Shown here in pieces: positions 17,084 through 26,745 of a stretch of DNA of 64,000 nucleotides; position 1 is the stretch's first letter; each line of letters opens with the position of its first letter. The notes beneath the pieces were generated by a model that did no database searches, had not been told where the DNA came from, and saw only the letters and a program-made list of their open reading frames with translations. Made by a program: the position numbers and the translations under genes. The stretch comes from Melioribacteraceae bacterium (GTDB taxonomy: Bacteria; Bacteroidota; Ignavibacteria; Ignavibacteriales; Melioribacteraceae), in NCBI GenBank assembly GCA_021739765.1, contig JAIPBD010000006.1, forward strand, positions 124,001 through 188,000, given 5' to 3'.

Positions 17084-18802
17084 ATGCCGAAACTATCCTT
17101 AAAAGTAAAAATCATACTTCTATCGGTTCTGCTTGCAATTATTCCTCTTGGTGTGGCTGGCGATAGAATGATAACAATTACCCAGGATGAACTCAAAAGT
17201 GCTGCAAATGATGAATTACGAGTAACAGCCTCGCAGCTTTCTAAAGAAATTGATGATTTATATATCGATACATGGCGAGCACCTTTGTTGTTGATAAAAA
17301 ATGCTATTGATGACGAAAACTTGGGTGTCGCTGAAAAAGTATCGTTGTTAACTTCCACCAAGGAAGTAGTCGATATTATTGCTATTCAACTTACCGTTGA
17401 AGGATTATCCGAGCCCGTAATTATTATGCAGGATAGTATTAAAAATTTAATCGAAAATGCCGGTCTGAATGCACTCAACGTACTAAAAAAAGACACCAAA
17501 CAAATTGCCGAGTATTTTGGGAAATCAAATGATTCCATTGGGAAGTTGAATTTCATTACTGAAGCTGATTTATGGGTGATTAGTTTAATAATTCCCCTCG
17601 AAAATAAAATTCAAGGTCGTTCAGCAGTCTTATCGGCAATTATAAATTTAAATCGATTGAAAGAAAGAATTGTTAACCATCCGTTTACTAAAACGGGTGA
17701 AATCAGTTTAGTTGATAGAAATGGTAGGAAAATATTTGATAAAGATCGCGTCGAATTGATGGATTATCAAATTGTAAATACAGCTGTAAATATTCTTGAA
17801 TCCGGCTCCAGACCGATTGGTATTGAGCCCTACATCAGACCAGATGGAACGGCAATGCTAGGTTCATATTCTTTCCCGGTTTATTTCGACTGGGCAGTAA
17901 TTTCTGAACGTACCGAAGCGGACGCATATCTTGCTGTTGCTGAAATGTTCAACTCTTTAATTTTATGGGTTGTTATCGGTTTAACACTGGCCATTCTAGG
18001 CGCTTTTCTTCTTTCTCAAAGAATAAGTAAACCGATTTTAATGATTGGACGCGTAGCGGAAAAAGTTGGAACCGGAGATTTTAACATTCGTGTTGGGGAA
18101 ATTAAATCAAAGGATGAAATTAAAGACCTCGGTGATAGGATGAACGGTATGATCGAGGGCTTGCGTGAAAGGTTTGAATTACAGAAGTTTGTTTCAGGCA
18201 GCACAATGGATGCAATCAAGATCGCGAAAGAAGGCGGGATGAAATTAGGGGGAGAGCGAAGAAACGCAACTGTTTTCTTTTCTGATATTAGGGGATTTAC
18301 AGCATTTTCCGAGAAGGTTGAACCGGAAGTGGTAATCGAAATGTTAAATACTTATCTGAGACACCAGGCGAACATCGTTAAAAAATATCACGGCGATATT
18401 GATAAATACGTTGGAGATGAACTTGTTGCTGTGTTTAAAGATGACGATATGGTTGAAAATGCGATGAGAGCGGCCGTCGAAATTCAGAAAAAAATAGCGG
18501 AATTGAATGAAGACAAACCCGAATGGAAAATTGGAGTTGGTATCGGTATTAATACCGGTGACATGGTTATGGGAGCAATGGGCAGCGAAGATCGTATGGA
18601 CTTTACAATTTTGGGTGATAATGTTAATTTAGGAGCGAGATTATGTTCTGCAGCTAAATCTTATCAGACTATAATCTCTCAAAATTCGTATGACCAGATA
18701 AAAAATATAAATCATTTTACTATTGAAAAATTAGTGCCCATTCCCGTTAAGGGGAAAGAAAAACCAATTCAAGTCTATTCTGTGATTGATATTAAAGACT
18801 AA
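17084..18802 (+). CDS. Membrane-bound class III adenylate cyclase with HAMP domain
   Basis: 572 residues. A membrane helix (about 8-25) is followed by a 265-residue extracytoplasmic region of Cache type (DLYIDTWRAPL, LVDRNGRKIFD), a second helix (291-311), a HAMP linker (312-365, RISKPILMIGRVAEKVGTGD) and a class III cyclase domain. The metal Asp pair is Asp401 (FSDIRGF) and Asp445 (DKYVGDEL); Asp506 in MDFTILGD is at the adenine-selecting position and Asn515/Arg519 (NLGAR) are the transition-state residues, so it should be an active ATP cyclase. It probably senses a small periplasmic ligand. Two secreted envelope-protein genes follow in the same direction. Confidence 0.92.
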   Translation: MPKLSLKVKIILLSVLLAIIPLGVAGDRMITITQDELKSAANDELRVTASQLSKEIDDLYIDTWRAPLLLIKNAIDDENLGVAEKVSLLTSTKEVVDIIAIQLTVEGLSEPVIIMQDSIKNLIENAGLNALNVLKKDTKQIAEYFGKSNDSIGKLNFITEADLWVISLIIPLENKIQGRSAVLSAIINLNRLKERIVNHPFTKTGEISLVDRNGRKIFDKDRVELMDYQIVNTAVNILESGSRPIGIEPYIRPDGTAMLGSYSFPVYFDWAVISERTEADAYLAVAEMFNSLILWVVIGLTLAILGAFLLSQRISKPILMIGRVAEKVGTGDFNIRVGEIKSKDEIKDLGDRMNGMIEGLRERFELQKFVSGSTMDAIKIAKEGGMKLGGERRNATVFFSDIRGFTAFSEKVEPEVVIEMLNTYLRHQANIVKKYHGDIDKYVGDELVAVFKDDDMVENAMRAAVEIQKKIAELNEDKPEWKIGVGIGINTGDMVMGAMGSEDRMDFTILGDNVNLGARLCSAAKSYQTIISQNSYDQIKNINHFTIEKLVPIPVKGKEKPIQVYSVIDIKD

Positions 18803-18894
18803 ATTGTGATTACACCAAAAGGCTGATGTTGTTTTTTAAATTTGATTAGATGATTTTTTTTGGTATTAAAAATGCTCAAAACTCGAGGAAATAA

Positions 18895-21216
18895 TTGCGA
18901 AGAATAAGATATTGTATCCCATTTTTGATTTTCCCAATTTTATTCGTTTTTGCACAAAGTAATGGATTGGAATATACTTTTAAGAAAGGAGATAATATTC
19001 GAATTCTTGCAAAACAGTATTTGGGTAATTCTAATCTTTGGGAAGAAATATTAAAAGCAAATAACTTAAGTAGTGTTACTGATATTAAACCTGGAATGAA
19101 AATTATCATTCCTTCAAAACAAATCAGTGAGGCCGAAAAGGAGATCATAAAATCAAAAGAATATATCACCAAAGCCAATAAAGCCGGTGCAAAACTTTTT
19201 TCCCCGATACTAATCGCCACCGCTATTGATATGCAAAATCAATCACTGATGATGAAAAAAATAAGTAATTGGACCGAATCAATTTCATATTCGAAGCAAG
19301 CCCAATCAAGTGCTGAGGAGGCTTATTCAGAAAGTCTTGAGAAAAATGATGTTAGCATAGAAGCTGTTTTAAATGACAGAAAGGGCGATGTTGAATCCCG
19401 AACTGATGTCGATCTACTCTGGCAAGAAACCCCATTGTATGCAACCCTTTCCGAAAAACAAAGAGTACGAACATTATCGGATTCTTATGCAGAAATATTA
19501 TTCAGAGATGAAAGTCGTTTAAGAATAAATGAAAATTCTCAAGCTGTAATTCAAAAAATGAGATATAACGTCCTTGAAAGTAAACAGGAGTCGAGTGTTA
19601 GTCTTGTGGAAGGTGACATCTATGCGCTTCTTGCCGGAACCAAGCGAAAAAAAATGGATATCGAGGTAAAAGGTGTTCAAACAGATATAAATTCAAACAA
19701 CTTTTGGGTAGATAAAAAAGGGGACGATGTAAGATTTGCAAATTATGACGAAGGTGAAATTACTGTCCAGGCCGGCGGAAAGACTGTAATGCTTGGGCAA
19801 AATAAAGGAACAATGGTCGGTCGATTTGGCGGTCCGATCAATCCTGAGGATTTACTTCCGGCCGTACTGATAAGCTCTCCCCAAGATAATGCCACTGCAT
19901 ATAAAACGAACAAATCGAGGAGCGTCACTTTTAAGTGGAATAAAATGGAAGGAGCTGTTTCATATTGGTTGGAACTAGCTTACGAAAAATCCAATTTTCA
20001 GCAAATTGTTCTCAGTCGATCGAATATTCGTGACACAAGTTACACTTTCCAAAGTACGATTGTGGATGGGGTATATTATTGGAGAGTGGCGGCAATTGAT
20101 GGTTATGGATTTCCCGGAGTTAAAAGTGAAAGCCGGTTAATTAAAATTTTAACCGACGAAAGTATGCCGTTCCTTTATATCAATTACCCAAAGGAGAGGG
20201 AGATAGTACGAGAAAGTGAAATAAAAATTATTGGCGAAGTTGAGAATGACTCAGAATTAAAAATAAATGATAAAAATGTACAAATAGGTAATATTGGGGA
20301 TTTTAATTACAGCTTAAGTCTTGAGCCGGGAATAAATGAATATTTGATTTCTGTTAAGGATTTAGCCGGAAATGAAAATCTTCAAAAACGATCAGTGATT
20401 TATATTCCGAAACAAGATGTTCAGTTTTCTTCTTCAAATATTCAGAAGTCAAGTGATAATAAGATTATTTCACGAGGCGGTGGGTTTAATTATTCGGGAT
20501 CAACTGTTCCCGCATCAAGCGTGAAGTTAAAATCACAATCTACAAATTTCACTTCCTCAGCGATTAGCGACTCAGCCAAAGGATTATTTTCTGTAGCCGC
20601 TCCGCTCGAAAAGGGCGAAAATAAATTTAACGTTAGCGTATTAACACCGGCAGGAGATATTAAAGAAGAGGAAATCTTAGTTACTGTCGATAAATCACCG
20701 CCAATTTTTGAGTTCTATAATGATTGGCCCGAATCTATTAAAGAAAATGTTTTCAAGATTTATGGCGAACTAAATGAAAATTCAAACTTGAAGATTAATA
20801 ATGAAGAAGTATCGCTGATCGAGAATAAATTTAATTTTAATCTCAGCCTTAAAAAAGGAATAAATCCAATACTCATTGTCGCTACCGATAAATTTGATAA
20901 CACAACTGTCGTAAGTAAAAACGTTGTTTTTGACAATGCTCCTCCGGTGCTGGATTATAAAAGTATTAAAATGAAATCGGAAGGATCGAATATTGAATTG
21001 AAATTTCTTGCTTCAGATGATTCCCAAATCGATAAAATTGCACATTTCGAATTGTTCGACGGTACAAAAACGATAAGAAGTACGGCAAAATTGGAGCCGG
21101 AAGGAGTGTACTATCGCGCAATTATTTCTGTACCGGATATTAAAGGATTATACAAAATCAAATCAATTACCTTGATTGATAAATACAAAAATCAAGAAAC
21201 TTATATCTTGAATTAA
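18895..21216 (+). CDS. Exported LysM-FecR protein with Ig-like repeats
   Basis: 773 residues from a TTG start; GAGGAA at 18884-18889 is well placed for it and the next residues form a signal peptide ending FVFAQS. Domains in order: LysM (about 26-73, EYTFKKGDNIRILAKQYLG), a helical linker, a FecR domain (about 155-300, with VLNDRKGDVESR and a DSYAEILFRDESRLRINENS core), a fibronectin-III-like module (345-420, VSYWLELAYE, YYWRVAAID), and at least three Ig-like modules to the end (GIN-x-IL/YLISVKDLAGN repeats). LysM should hold it to peptidoglycan. It sits between the cyclase and the PKD protein, 13 bases before the latter. No enzyme domain is seen. Confidence 0.85.
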   Translation: MRRIRYCIPFLIFPILFVFAQSNGLEYTFKKGDNIRILAKQYLGNSNLWEEILKANNLSSVTDIKPGMKIIIPSKQISEAEKEIIKSKEYITKANKAGAKLFSPILIATAIDMQNQSLMMKKISNWTESISYSKQAQSSAEEAYSESLEKNDVSIEAVLNDRKGDVESRTDVDLLWQETPLYATLSEKQRVRTLSDSYAEILFRDESRLRINENSQAVIQKMRYNVLESKQESSVSLVEGDIYALLAGTKRKKMDIEVKGVQTDINSNNFWVDKKGDDVRFANYDEGEITVQAGGKTVMLGQNKGTMVGRFGGPINPEDLLPAVLISSPQDNATAYKTNKSRSVTFKWNKMEGAVSYWLELAYEKSNFQQIVLSRSNIRDTSYTFQSTIVDGVYYWRVAAIDGYGFPGVKSESRLIKILTDESMPFLYINYPKEREIVRESEIKIIGEVENDSELKINDKNVQIGNIGDFNYSLSLEPGINEYLISVKDLAGNENLQKRSVIYIPKQDVQFSSSNIQKSSDNKIISRGGGFNYSGSTVPASSVKLKSQSTNFTSSAISDSAKGLFSVAAPLEKGENKFNVSVLTPAGDIKEEEILVTVDKSPPIFEFYNDWPESIKENVFKIYGELNENSNLKINNEEVSLIENKFNFNLSLKKGINPILIVATDKFDNTTVVSKNVVFDNAPPVLDYKSIKMKSEGSNIELKFLASDDSQIDKIAHFELFDGTKTIRSTAKLEPEGVYYRAIISVPDIKGLYKIKSITLIDKYKNQETYILN

Positions 21217-21229
21217 ACTTAAGGGAAAC

Positions 21230-24200
21230 ATGAAGCGATTCATTTTATTAAGCCTACTTTTTCTTGCAGTATCAATTTTTGCTCAAGAAAGCGTGAAATT
21301 TGTAACTTACGGTCCCTCCGCTGCTACGAAAGAAGGAGATAACGATCACTATCAAATAATATTTTTTAAGGTCCCCACCGAATTGGCCGATAGTTTTTTT
21401 GTTAGAATCTATGATGCCGATGTGGGTGACAGAAACGATACGCGATTTGGCGATTTTGATTCTCGCACCAGGTTTTCACTCTACGGCGGGGCAGGCACTT
21501 ATTCCAAAATTTTCGGTGATACATCTTTAATTACCGAAATGAAAACTTCCGGTAAACTCATTAAAACCGAAGAATTTGGCAATGATCCGTTTAAAGATAA
21601 TAAGTGGTACAATTTCCAAACGCTGAAAGCTCCTGATGGGGAATCAATAGATGGATTCAGTTACTTCAAATTAATAGTTGAAGGGATTTCAGGGGATGAC
21701 GCAAATATTTTTGATCTGACGATTTCAACGGATGAAAAGAAGAATATTCTGCCGAATAACTCGGAAATATTCAGTTTCTATCCATCCATTCGCCTTCCAA
21801 ATAAAGGGATTTATGCTGAGCTTAGATTTTTTGTAAACGAAAATATTGACGCTGTGACAGTTCATAATTTCGATTTGGCATCCGCAAATTTAAATGTAGT
21901 TACACCTTTCAGATCAAATTTAGCTATTCCTTCATCACGTCAAGATGAATGGCTTGAAGGAACGGTTGAAATTCAAAACAATGAAAAGAACAACATTAAT
22001 GCACTTATATTTGAAGGTGGGAACGAAATCCCTAACGATGCCACTTTTTATTTAACCGATCAAAATAAATCTCTCATACCCGTAAAGCATCCAATTTACA
22101 TTCATAAACCAAATAACAGACCGATTCCAAGCGCATCTGGCAAAATATTATCCGATTGTTACACAGTCGTTTTTGATGCCTCAAATTCAAGTGATAGAGA
22201 TGATGATGCTTTGGATTTCTATTGGAAATTTGGTGACGGTTCAACCGGCGAGGGTGTTCGTATCGCGCACACATATCCGGAATTAAAAGATTATCAAATT
22301 GAACTTATCGTACGTGATGGCTCCGGTCAAGTTGGAAACAGTTCATTATTCAATTTTAGTGTAAAACTTAACAATCCTCCTCAAGCTGATGCTGGGAATG
22401 ATTTGACTATTGCACCCGGTGCCATAGTGGAATTTTCCGGCATAAATTCTAAAGATGTCGACGGTTCGGTAATAAATTATGTTTGGGATTTTGGAGAGGG
22501 AACCAAGAAAGAAGGGCTTACTGTAAATCATATTTATCAAAATACCGGCAATTATAAAGTCACTTTGCGTGTTGAAGATGATTCCGACAGTCCATGTAAT
22601 TTTGATACAGATCAAATAAATGTTTGGGTAAATGCTCAACCATCTGTTGATGTTGGCGATGATATAATTGGTTCTGTGAATGAAGAATTAACATTTAATG
22701 GAAGCAGAAGTTCTGATAGCGACGGTGAACTTATTAATTATGAATGGGATTTTGGGGATGGATCGAGCGGTACCGGTGAAATCACAACTCACAAATATTC
22801 CTCGCCCGGTTATTATAATGTACAGCTTACTGTTTATGATAATAGTGGAGTTAGTAATCAAAGCGCCAGCGATAGGTTGACGGTATATGTGAATGACAGG
22901 CCAAAAGCATTTGCCGGGAATGACAGAGTTGTCGCCGTTGGTGAATCGGTTTCTTTTAACGGATCGAATTCTACCGATGATACTAAACTGATTGGCTACG
23001 ATTGGGATTTTGGAGATGGAAATCAATCTTCGGGTGTTGCTGTATCTCATGCTTATGAAAAACCTGGTAAATACATTGTAGAACTTACTGTTACTGATGA
23101 TTCAAAATCGATTTCGGATAAATCCTCGGATGAGTTAACTGTCGTTGTAAATTTCCCGCCTATTTCAGTCCCGGGAGAAGATATGTATGTTTCACAAAGT
23201 GTTGTTCAGTTTGACGGCTCAAAATCTTCAGACGAAGATGGCGAAATTGTGGCTTATCTGTGGGAGTTTGGGGATGGTCAAACAAGTAGTGAGCCAAAAC
23301 CATTACATACATACAATTTACCTGGAACTTACAATGTCAAATTATCGGTTACAGATGATTCAAAAACATCCACTCAAACGACTTCAAACCAAATGATGGT
23401 AATAGTAAATGCTCCACCGGTTGCAAATGCCGGCTTAGATAGAATTGCGATGCCGGGTCAATCCATAGATTTTGATGGTTCGGGTTCTGTTGACTCAGAT
23501 GGAAATATTGAAATCGTTGAATGGGATTTTGGTGATGGAGAAACCGGAACCGGTTCTAGTGTCAGCCATTCTTACAAGGATCCGGGAATTTATCTTGTTG
23601 GATTAAAAGTTGCGGATAACAGCGGTCACAACTCTGCAACAGATTTCGATTATCTCACTGTGAACGTGAATGCCCCACCGGTAGCTATAGCAGGCAACGA
23701 TATTATTACAGCGCCCGGTATGGAAGTAATATTTGATGGCTCAAACTCCTACGATTCTGACAATGAGGTTACTTCTTTCGAGTGGAGTTTTAGCGATGAG
23801 TTATACACTTCAAAATCAGCGTCGATGAAACGAAGCTTTGAAGCACCAGGTATATATACAGCAAAATTAAAGGTATTTGATAATAGTGGAGCTGAAAATC
23901 CCTATGCTGACGATGAATTAACGATTTTTGTAAATAATCGTCCTCAAGCTGTTATCGGTGAAAACATCCTTTCATGTTCCCCGGTAATTTTCTTCGATGG
24001 TTCCAAATCCGTTGATGCGGATGGCGACGCGCTGATTTATACTTGGGATTTTGGTGATGGAGAACAGGGAGCAACGGGCATAAATGTTTCACACACCTAC
24101 AAAAATAGCGGAACGTTCCCCGTAATTTTAACGGTCGATGATAACAAGGGATTGCCCAATTCAACTCATTCCTATTCGATTGCTGTAACCATAAATGAAC

Positions 24201-26038
24201 CGCCTATCGCGAATGCGGGTGATGATAGAACGATTTGTGCCGGGGATGTTGTTTTATTTGACGGAGGAGCTTCCTCCGATCCGGAAGGTGGCTTAATAAA
24301 ATATTATTGGGATTTTGGTGATGGAACGAAGGCTGAAGGGCTAAATCCTACTAAAGTTTATGATGTCGGAGGAGTTTTTCAAGTAACTCTTAGCATTAAA
24401 GATGATTCGGGACTGGAATGCAATTCTGATATGGATCAGATGGTTGTAATTGTCGCAGAGTCGCCGGTAGCTGATGCGGGCGAAGATCAAGTAGTCTGCG
24501 CGAATTCTCTCGTTCAGTTTAACGGATCGAAATCCAGAGATTTTGACGGAGTAGTAAATAGTTATACTTGGGATTTCGGAGACGGAAATACGGGCGGCGG
24601 TGTGAGTCCGACACATGTTTACACCGAACCCGGGACATACAGAATTCTATTAACAATTACCGGTGATCTGGTCGGCGATTGTGACAATACTGATAAAGAT
24701 GAGGTAATAGTTACGGTTCAGAAAGCCGGAAAAGCAGATTTCGATTACAAAAGATTTGTTGAAGTTGGTGAAGTTGTAACCTTTGACGCCTCCTCATCCT
24801 CAGGAGAAGGAGCAAGTATTATCGAATACAATTGGACCTTTGGAGATGATTCCAAAGGAAATGGTAAAGAAGTAGATCATGTTTACACAGAACCGGGAAA
24901 ATATTTTGTCGGTTTAACAATCGAAACAGACTCCAAAGCAGAATGTTCAACGGTTCCATTTCAAGATTTTATAATTGTGAACGGAAAACCGATTGCTAAC
25001 GCGGGCAATGATCGAGTTGTCAGTATTGATGAGCAAGTTGTTTTTAATGCCTCAGAATCTACGGATTCAGATGGATCTATTACTAATTATGAATGGAATT
25101 TTGGCGACGGATCGTCCGATTTTGGTGTGGAAGTTAAACATCGATATCGCGCAAAAGGCAGTTATCCGGTAATTCTAAAAGTTATTGATGATACTGATCT
25201 CGGAAATAATTTTGATTTAGATACTTTGAATGTAATGGTTCTAGAGCCAGAAGTTATTTCTATCTTAAGTAAAAATGAAGTCTGCGTTGATGAAGAAGTG
25301 GAATTTTCTGCTTCCGGTTCTTCGATAAATTCAGATTATAAATTTGTATGGAAATTTGGAGATGGTACAACAATAGAAGGTCAAACTGTTAAACATACAT
25401 TTTCGAACACGGGCGAATATATGGTGAGTTTGACTACTGATGATAGCGGAAATATGCTGAAAAGTAAAACCAGATTTTCAAAATCGATAAAAGTGAACCA
25501 AGCCCCGGTTATTTTAACAGATCCATTGATTGAAGTTTGTCCCCATTCGATTATCCAATTCAACGCTTCCGGCTCAATAGATTATGATGGTGAGATTACT
25601 AAAATTGAATGGGATTTTGGAGATGGAAATAAAGGTGAGGGTGAGATAACAACTCATCAATATTCTGAACCAGGGATTTACGATGCAAAAGTTACGGTTT
25701 GGGACAATTCGAATTCTGATTGTAACGCTTCTTCCTCCGATATAAAAGTTGTAGTTAATTCTACTCCAATCGCGGTATCGGACTTTAATTCGGAAGTCTA
25801 TACGGGAGGTGCCTACGATCAGGTATTATTTGATGCCTCCCGATCCTCTGATCCTGATGGTGATCCTTTAACATTTGTCTGGGATTTTGGAGATGGTGAA
25901 AAAGGTTTTGGCGAAAAGGTGTATCACAAATATCTTAAAGCCGGATTATACTTTGTAAAGCTGACCGCAATTGATGATAGTGGTTTTGAATGCGGCAAAG
26001 CTACCATCGAACATCAGATAGCTGTAAAGTCTAGGTAG
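21230..26038 (+). CDS. Giant secreted protein with fifteen PKD domains
   Basis: 1602 residues with signal peptide MKRFILLSLLFLAVSIFA. Residues 22-295 form an N-terminal region I do not recognise. From about residue 295 to the end are fifteen tandem PKD domains, each near 87 residues, with openings such as APPVANAGLDR, cores DGSxSxDxDG and WDFGDG, and HxYxxPGxYxVxLxVxD ends. PKD domains are extracellular spacers or ligand-binding modules. There is no T9SS sorting domain or membrane anchor at the C terminus, unlike the two T9SS substrates nearby, so its retention or export route is open. Co-oriented with and 13 bases from the LysM-FecR gene; it overlaps yigZ by eight bases at the 3' end. Confidence 0.9.
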   Translation: MKRFILLSLLFLAVSIFAQESVKFVTYGPSAATKEGDNDHYQIIFFKVPTELADSFFVRIYDADVGDRNDTRFGDFDSRTRFSLYGGAGTYSKIFGDTSLITEMKTSGKLIKTEEFGNDPFKDNKWYNFQTLKAPDGESIDGFSYFKLIVEGISGDDANIFDLTISTDEKKNILPNNSEIFSFYPSIRLPNKGIYAELRFFVNENIDAVTVHNFDLASANLNVVTPFRSNLAIPSSRQDEWLEGTVEIQNNEKNNINALIFEGGNEIPNDATFYLTDQNKSLIPVKHPIYIHKPNNRPIPSASGKILSDCYTVVFDASNSSDRDDDALDFYWKFGDGSTGEGVRIAHTYPELKDYQIELIVRDGSGQVGNSSLFNFSVKLNNPPQADAGNDLTIAPGAIVEFSGINSKDVDGSVINYVWDFGEGTKKEGLTVNHIYQNTGNYKVTLRVEDDSDSPCNFDTDQINVWVNAQPSVDVGDDIIGSVNEELTFNGSRSSDSDGELINYEWDFGDGSSGTGEITTHKYSSPGYYNVQLTVYDNSGVSNQSASDRLTVYVNDRPKAFAGNDRVVAVGESVSFNGSNSTDDTKLIGYDWDFGDGNQSSGVAVSHAYEKPGKYIVELTVTDDSKSISDKSSDELTVVVNFPPISVPGEDMYVSQSVVQFDGSKSSDEDGEIVAYLWEFGDGQTSSEPKPLHTYNLPGTYNVKLSVTDDSKTSTQTTSNQMMVIVNAPPVANAGLDRIAMPGQSIDFDGSGSVDSDGNIEIVEWDFGDGETGTGSSVSHSYKDPGIYLVGLKVADNSGHNSATDFDYLTVNVNAPPVAIAGNDIITAPGMEVIFDGSNSYDSDNEVTSFEWSFSDELYTSKSASMKRSFEAPGIYTAKLKVFDNSGAENPYADDELTIFVNNRPQAVIGENILSCSPVIFFDGSKSVDADGDALIYTWDFGDGEQGATGINVSHTYKNSGTFPVILTVDDNKGLPNSTHSYSIAVTINEPPIANAGDDRTICAGDVVLFDGGASSDPEGGLIKYYWDFGDGTKAEGLNPTKVYDVGGVFQVTLSIKDDSGLECNSDMDQMVVIVAESPVADAGEDQVVCANSLVQFNGSKSRDFDGVVNSYTWDFGDGNTGGGVSPTHVYTEPGTYRILLTITGDLVGDCDNTDKDEVIVTVQKAGKADFDYKRFVEVGEVVTFDASSSSGEGASIIEYNWTFGDDSKGNGKEVDHVYTEPGKYFVGLTIETDSKAECSTVPFQDFIIVNGKPIANAGNDRVVSIDEQVVFNASESTDSDGSITNYEWNFGDGSSDFGVEVKHRYRAKGSYPVILKVIDDTDLGNNFDLDTLNVMVLEPEVISILSKNEVCVDEEVEFSASGSSINSDYKFVWKFGDGTTIEGQTVKHTFSNTGEYMVSLTTDDSGNMLKSKTRFSKSIKVNQAPVILTDPLIEVCPHSIIQFNASGSIDYDGEITKIEWDFGDGNKGEGEITTHQYSEPGIYDAKVTVWDNSNSDCNASSSDIKVVVNSTPIAVSDFNSEVYTGGAYDQVLFDASRSSDPDGDPLTFVWDFGDGEKGFGEKVYHKYLKAGLYFVKLTAIDDSGFECGKATIEHQIAVKSR
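22110..26035 (+). repeat. Array of fifteen PKD-encoding repeats
   Basis: About 262 bases per unit, in one open frame. The units are diverged at DNA level except around the codons for WDFGDG, which recur nearly unchanged (tgggattttggagatgga and close variants). Units 8-10 and 13-14 carry a Cys shortly after the opening motif, often paired with a later Cys, suggesting a subfamily with a disulfide. Confidence 0.85.
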
Positions 26039-26663
26039 ATTTTAACCATAAAGAACGGTTCGATTCATCGAAATGAATTGAACCGTTACTTTGTTCTGAC
26101 AATAATTGCTTCAAGTGTAATTCTTCTTCGGTGAAGATTAAAACCTCCATCTTTGGTTTAAGTGTAAAATCCTCGCTGATTATTTTTGTGTCAAAATTCG
26201 ATAAACTTCTGTGCAGTAAACTCGTATGTGCAAATTCATAATTAATGAACAATGAGACATATTTTTTCATTTTTACGAAACGGGAATTTTTAATACAGCC
26301 TTCCGCCGCATGATAGTAGGCTTTTCCTAACGGACCCACGCCCAACTTAGTCCCGCCATAATATCGAATAACAACAATTAGTAGGTCATTCAAATCAAAG
26401 TGATTTATTGCGTTAAATAATCTGATTCCGGCACTTCCCTTGGGTTCTCCGTCATCGGAATATTTGAATTCACCGGTTTTTAATTTGTACGCGAAACAAT
26501 GATGAGTTGCATTGTAGTGATTTTTTTTTAATTCGTTCAGTTTTTGTTGTATGTCGGATTCCGAGTCAAAATTGTAGGCTAAGCCGATAAATTCTGAACC
26601 TTTTTCTTTAAAATGGAATTCAGAATCTGATCTGATTGTTTTTATCTCTACTTCATTGCTCAA
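26031..26663 (-). CDS. yigZ: YigZ/IMPACT-family protein
   Basis: 210 residues, the standard bacterial YigZ length. The N-terminal IMPACT domain has FKEKGSEFIGLA, NATHHCFAYKL, YSDDGEPKGSAG and VVIRYYGGTKLGVGPLGKAY, all diagnostic; the C-terminal ferredoxin-like domain is less conserved. YigZ proteins are widespread and have been linked to translation and nucleic-acid binding, but the bacterial role is unsettled. Its last codons lie in a long inverted repeat (26054-26087) and overlap the PKD gene by eight bases. Confidence 0.92.
   Translation of the reverse strand: MSNEVEIKTIRSDSEFHFKEKGSEFIGLAYNFDSESDIQQKLNELKKNHYNATHHCFAYKLKTGEFKYSDDGEPKGSAGIRLFNAINHFDLNDLLIVVIRYYGGTKLGVGPLGKAYYHAAEGCIKNSRFVKMKKYVSLFINYEFAHTSLLHRSLSNFDTKIISEDFTLKPKMEVLIFTEEELHLKQLLSEQSNGSIHFDESNRSLWLKST
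26054..26087. terminator. 15-base-pair hairpin overlapping the 3' end of yigZ
   Basis: Arms at 26054-26068 and 26073-26087 are complementary over 15 positions with a single G-T wobble, and the 4-base loop reads TTCG on the minus strand, a very stable tetraloop. It starts 16 bases after the PKD stop codon and lies inside yigZ coding sequence. No T tract follows on the plus strand. It could end or protect the PKD transcript. Confidence 0.5.
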
Positions 26664-26745
26664 TTTTTACACTCAATAAAATTGATTTTGATGTTGGCAG
26701 TGACTAAACTAAAGATTGTCCTTAAATAAAACTAAAGCATAAGAC

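Noticed and set aside
22074-25563. Several antisense and shifted open frames inside the PKD gene
   Set aside because: They follow from codon use in the repeated PKD motifs and have no starts, ribosome sites or homology.
22110-26035. Regular spacing of repeats could suggest a CRISPR or tandem satellite
   Set aside because: The period is about 262 bases, units are diverged, and the frame is open through all of them. They are PKD protein domains.
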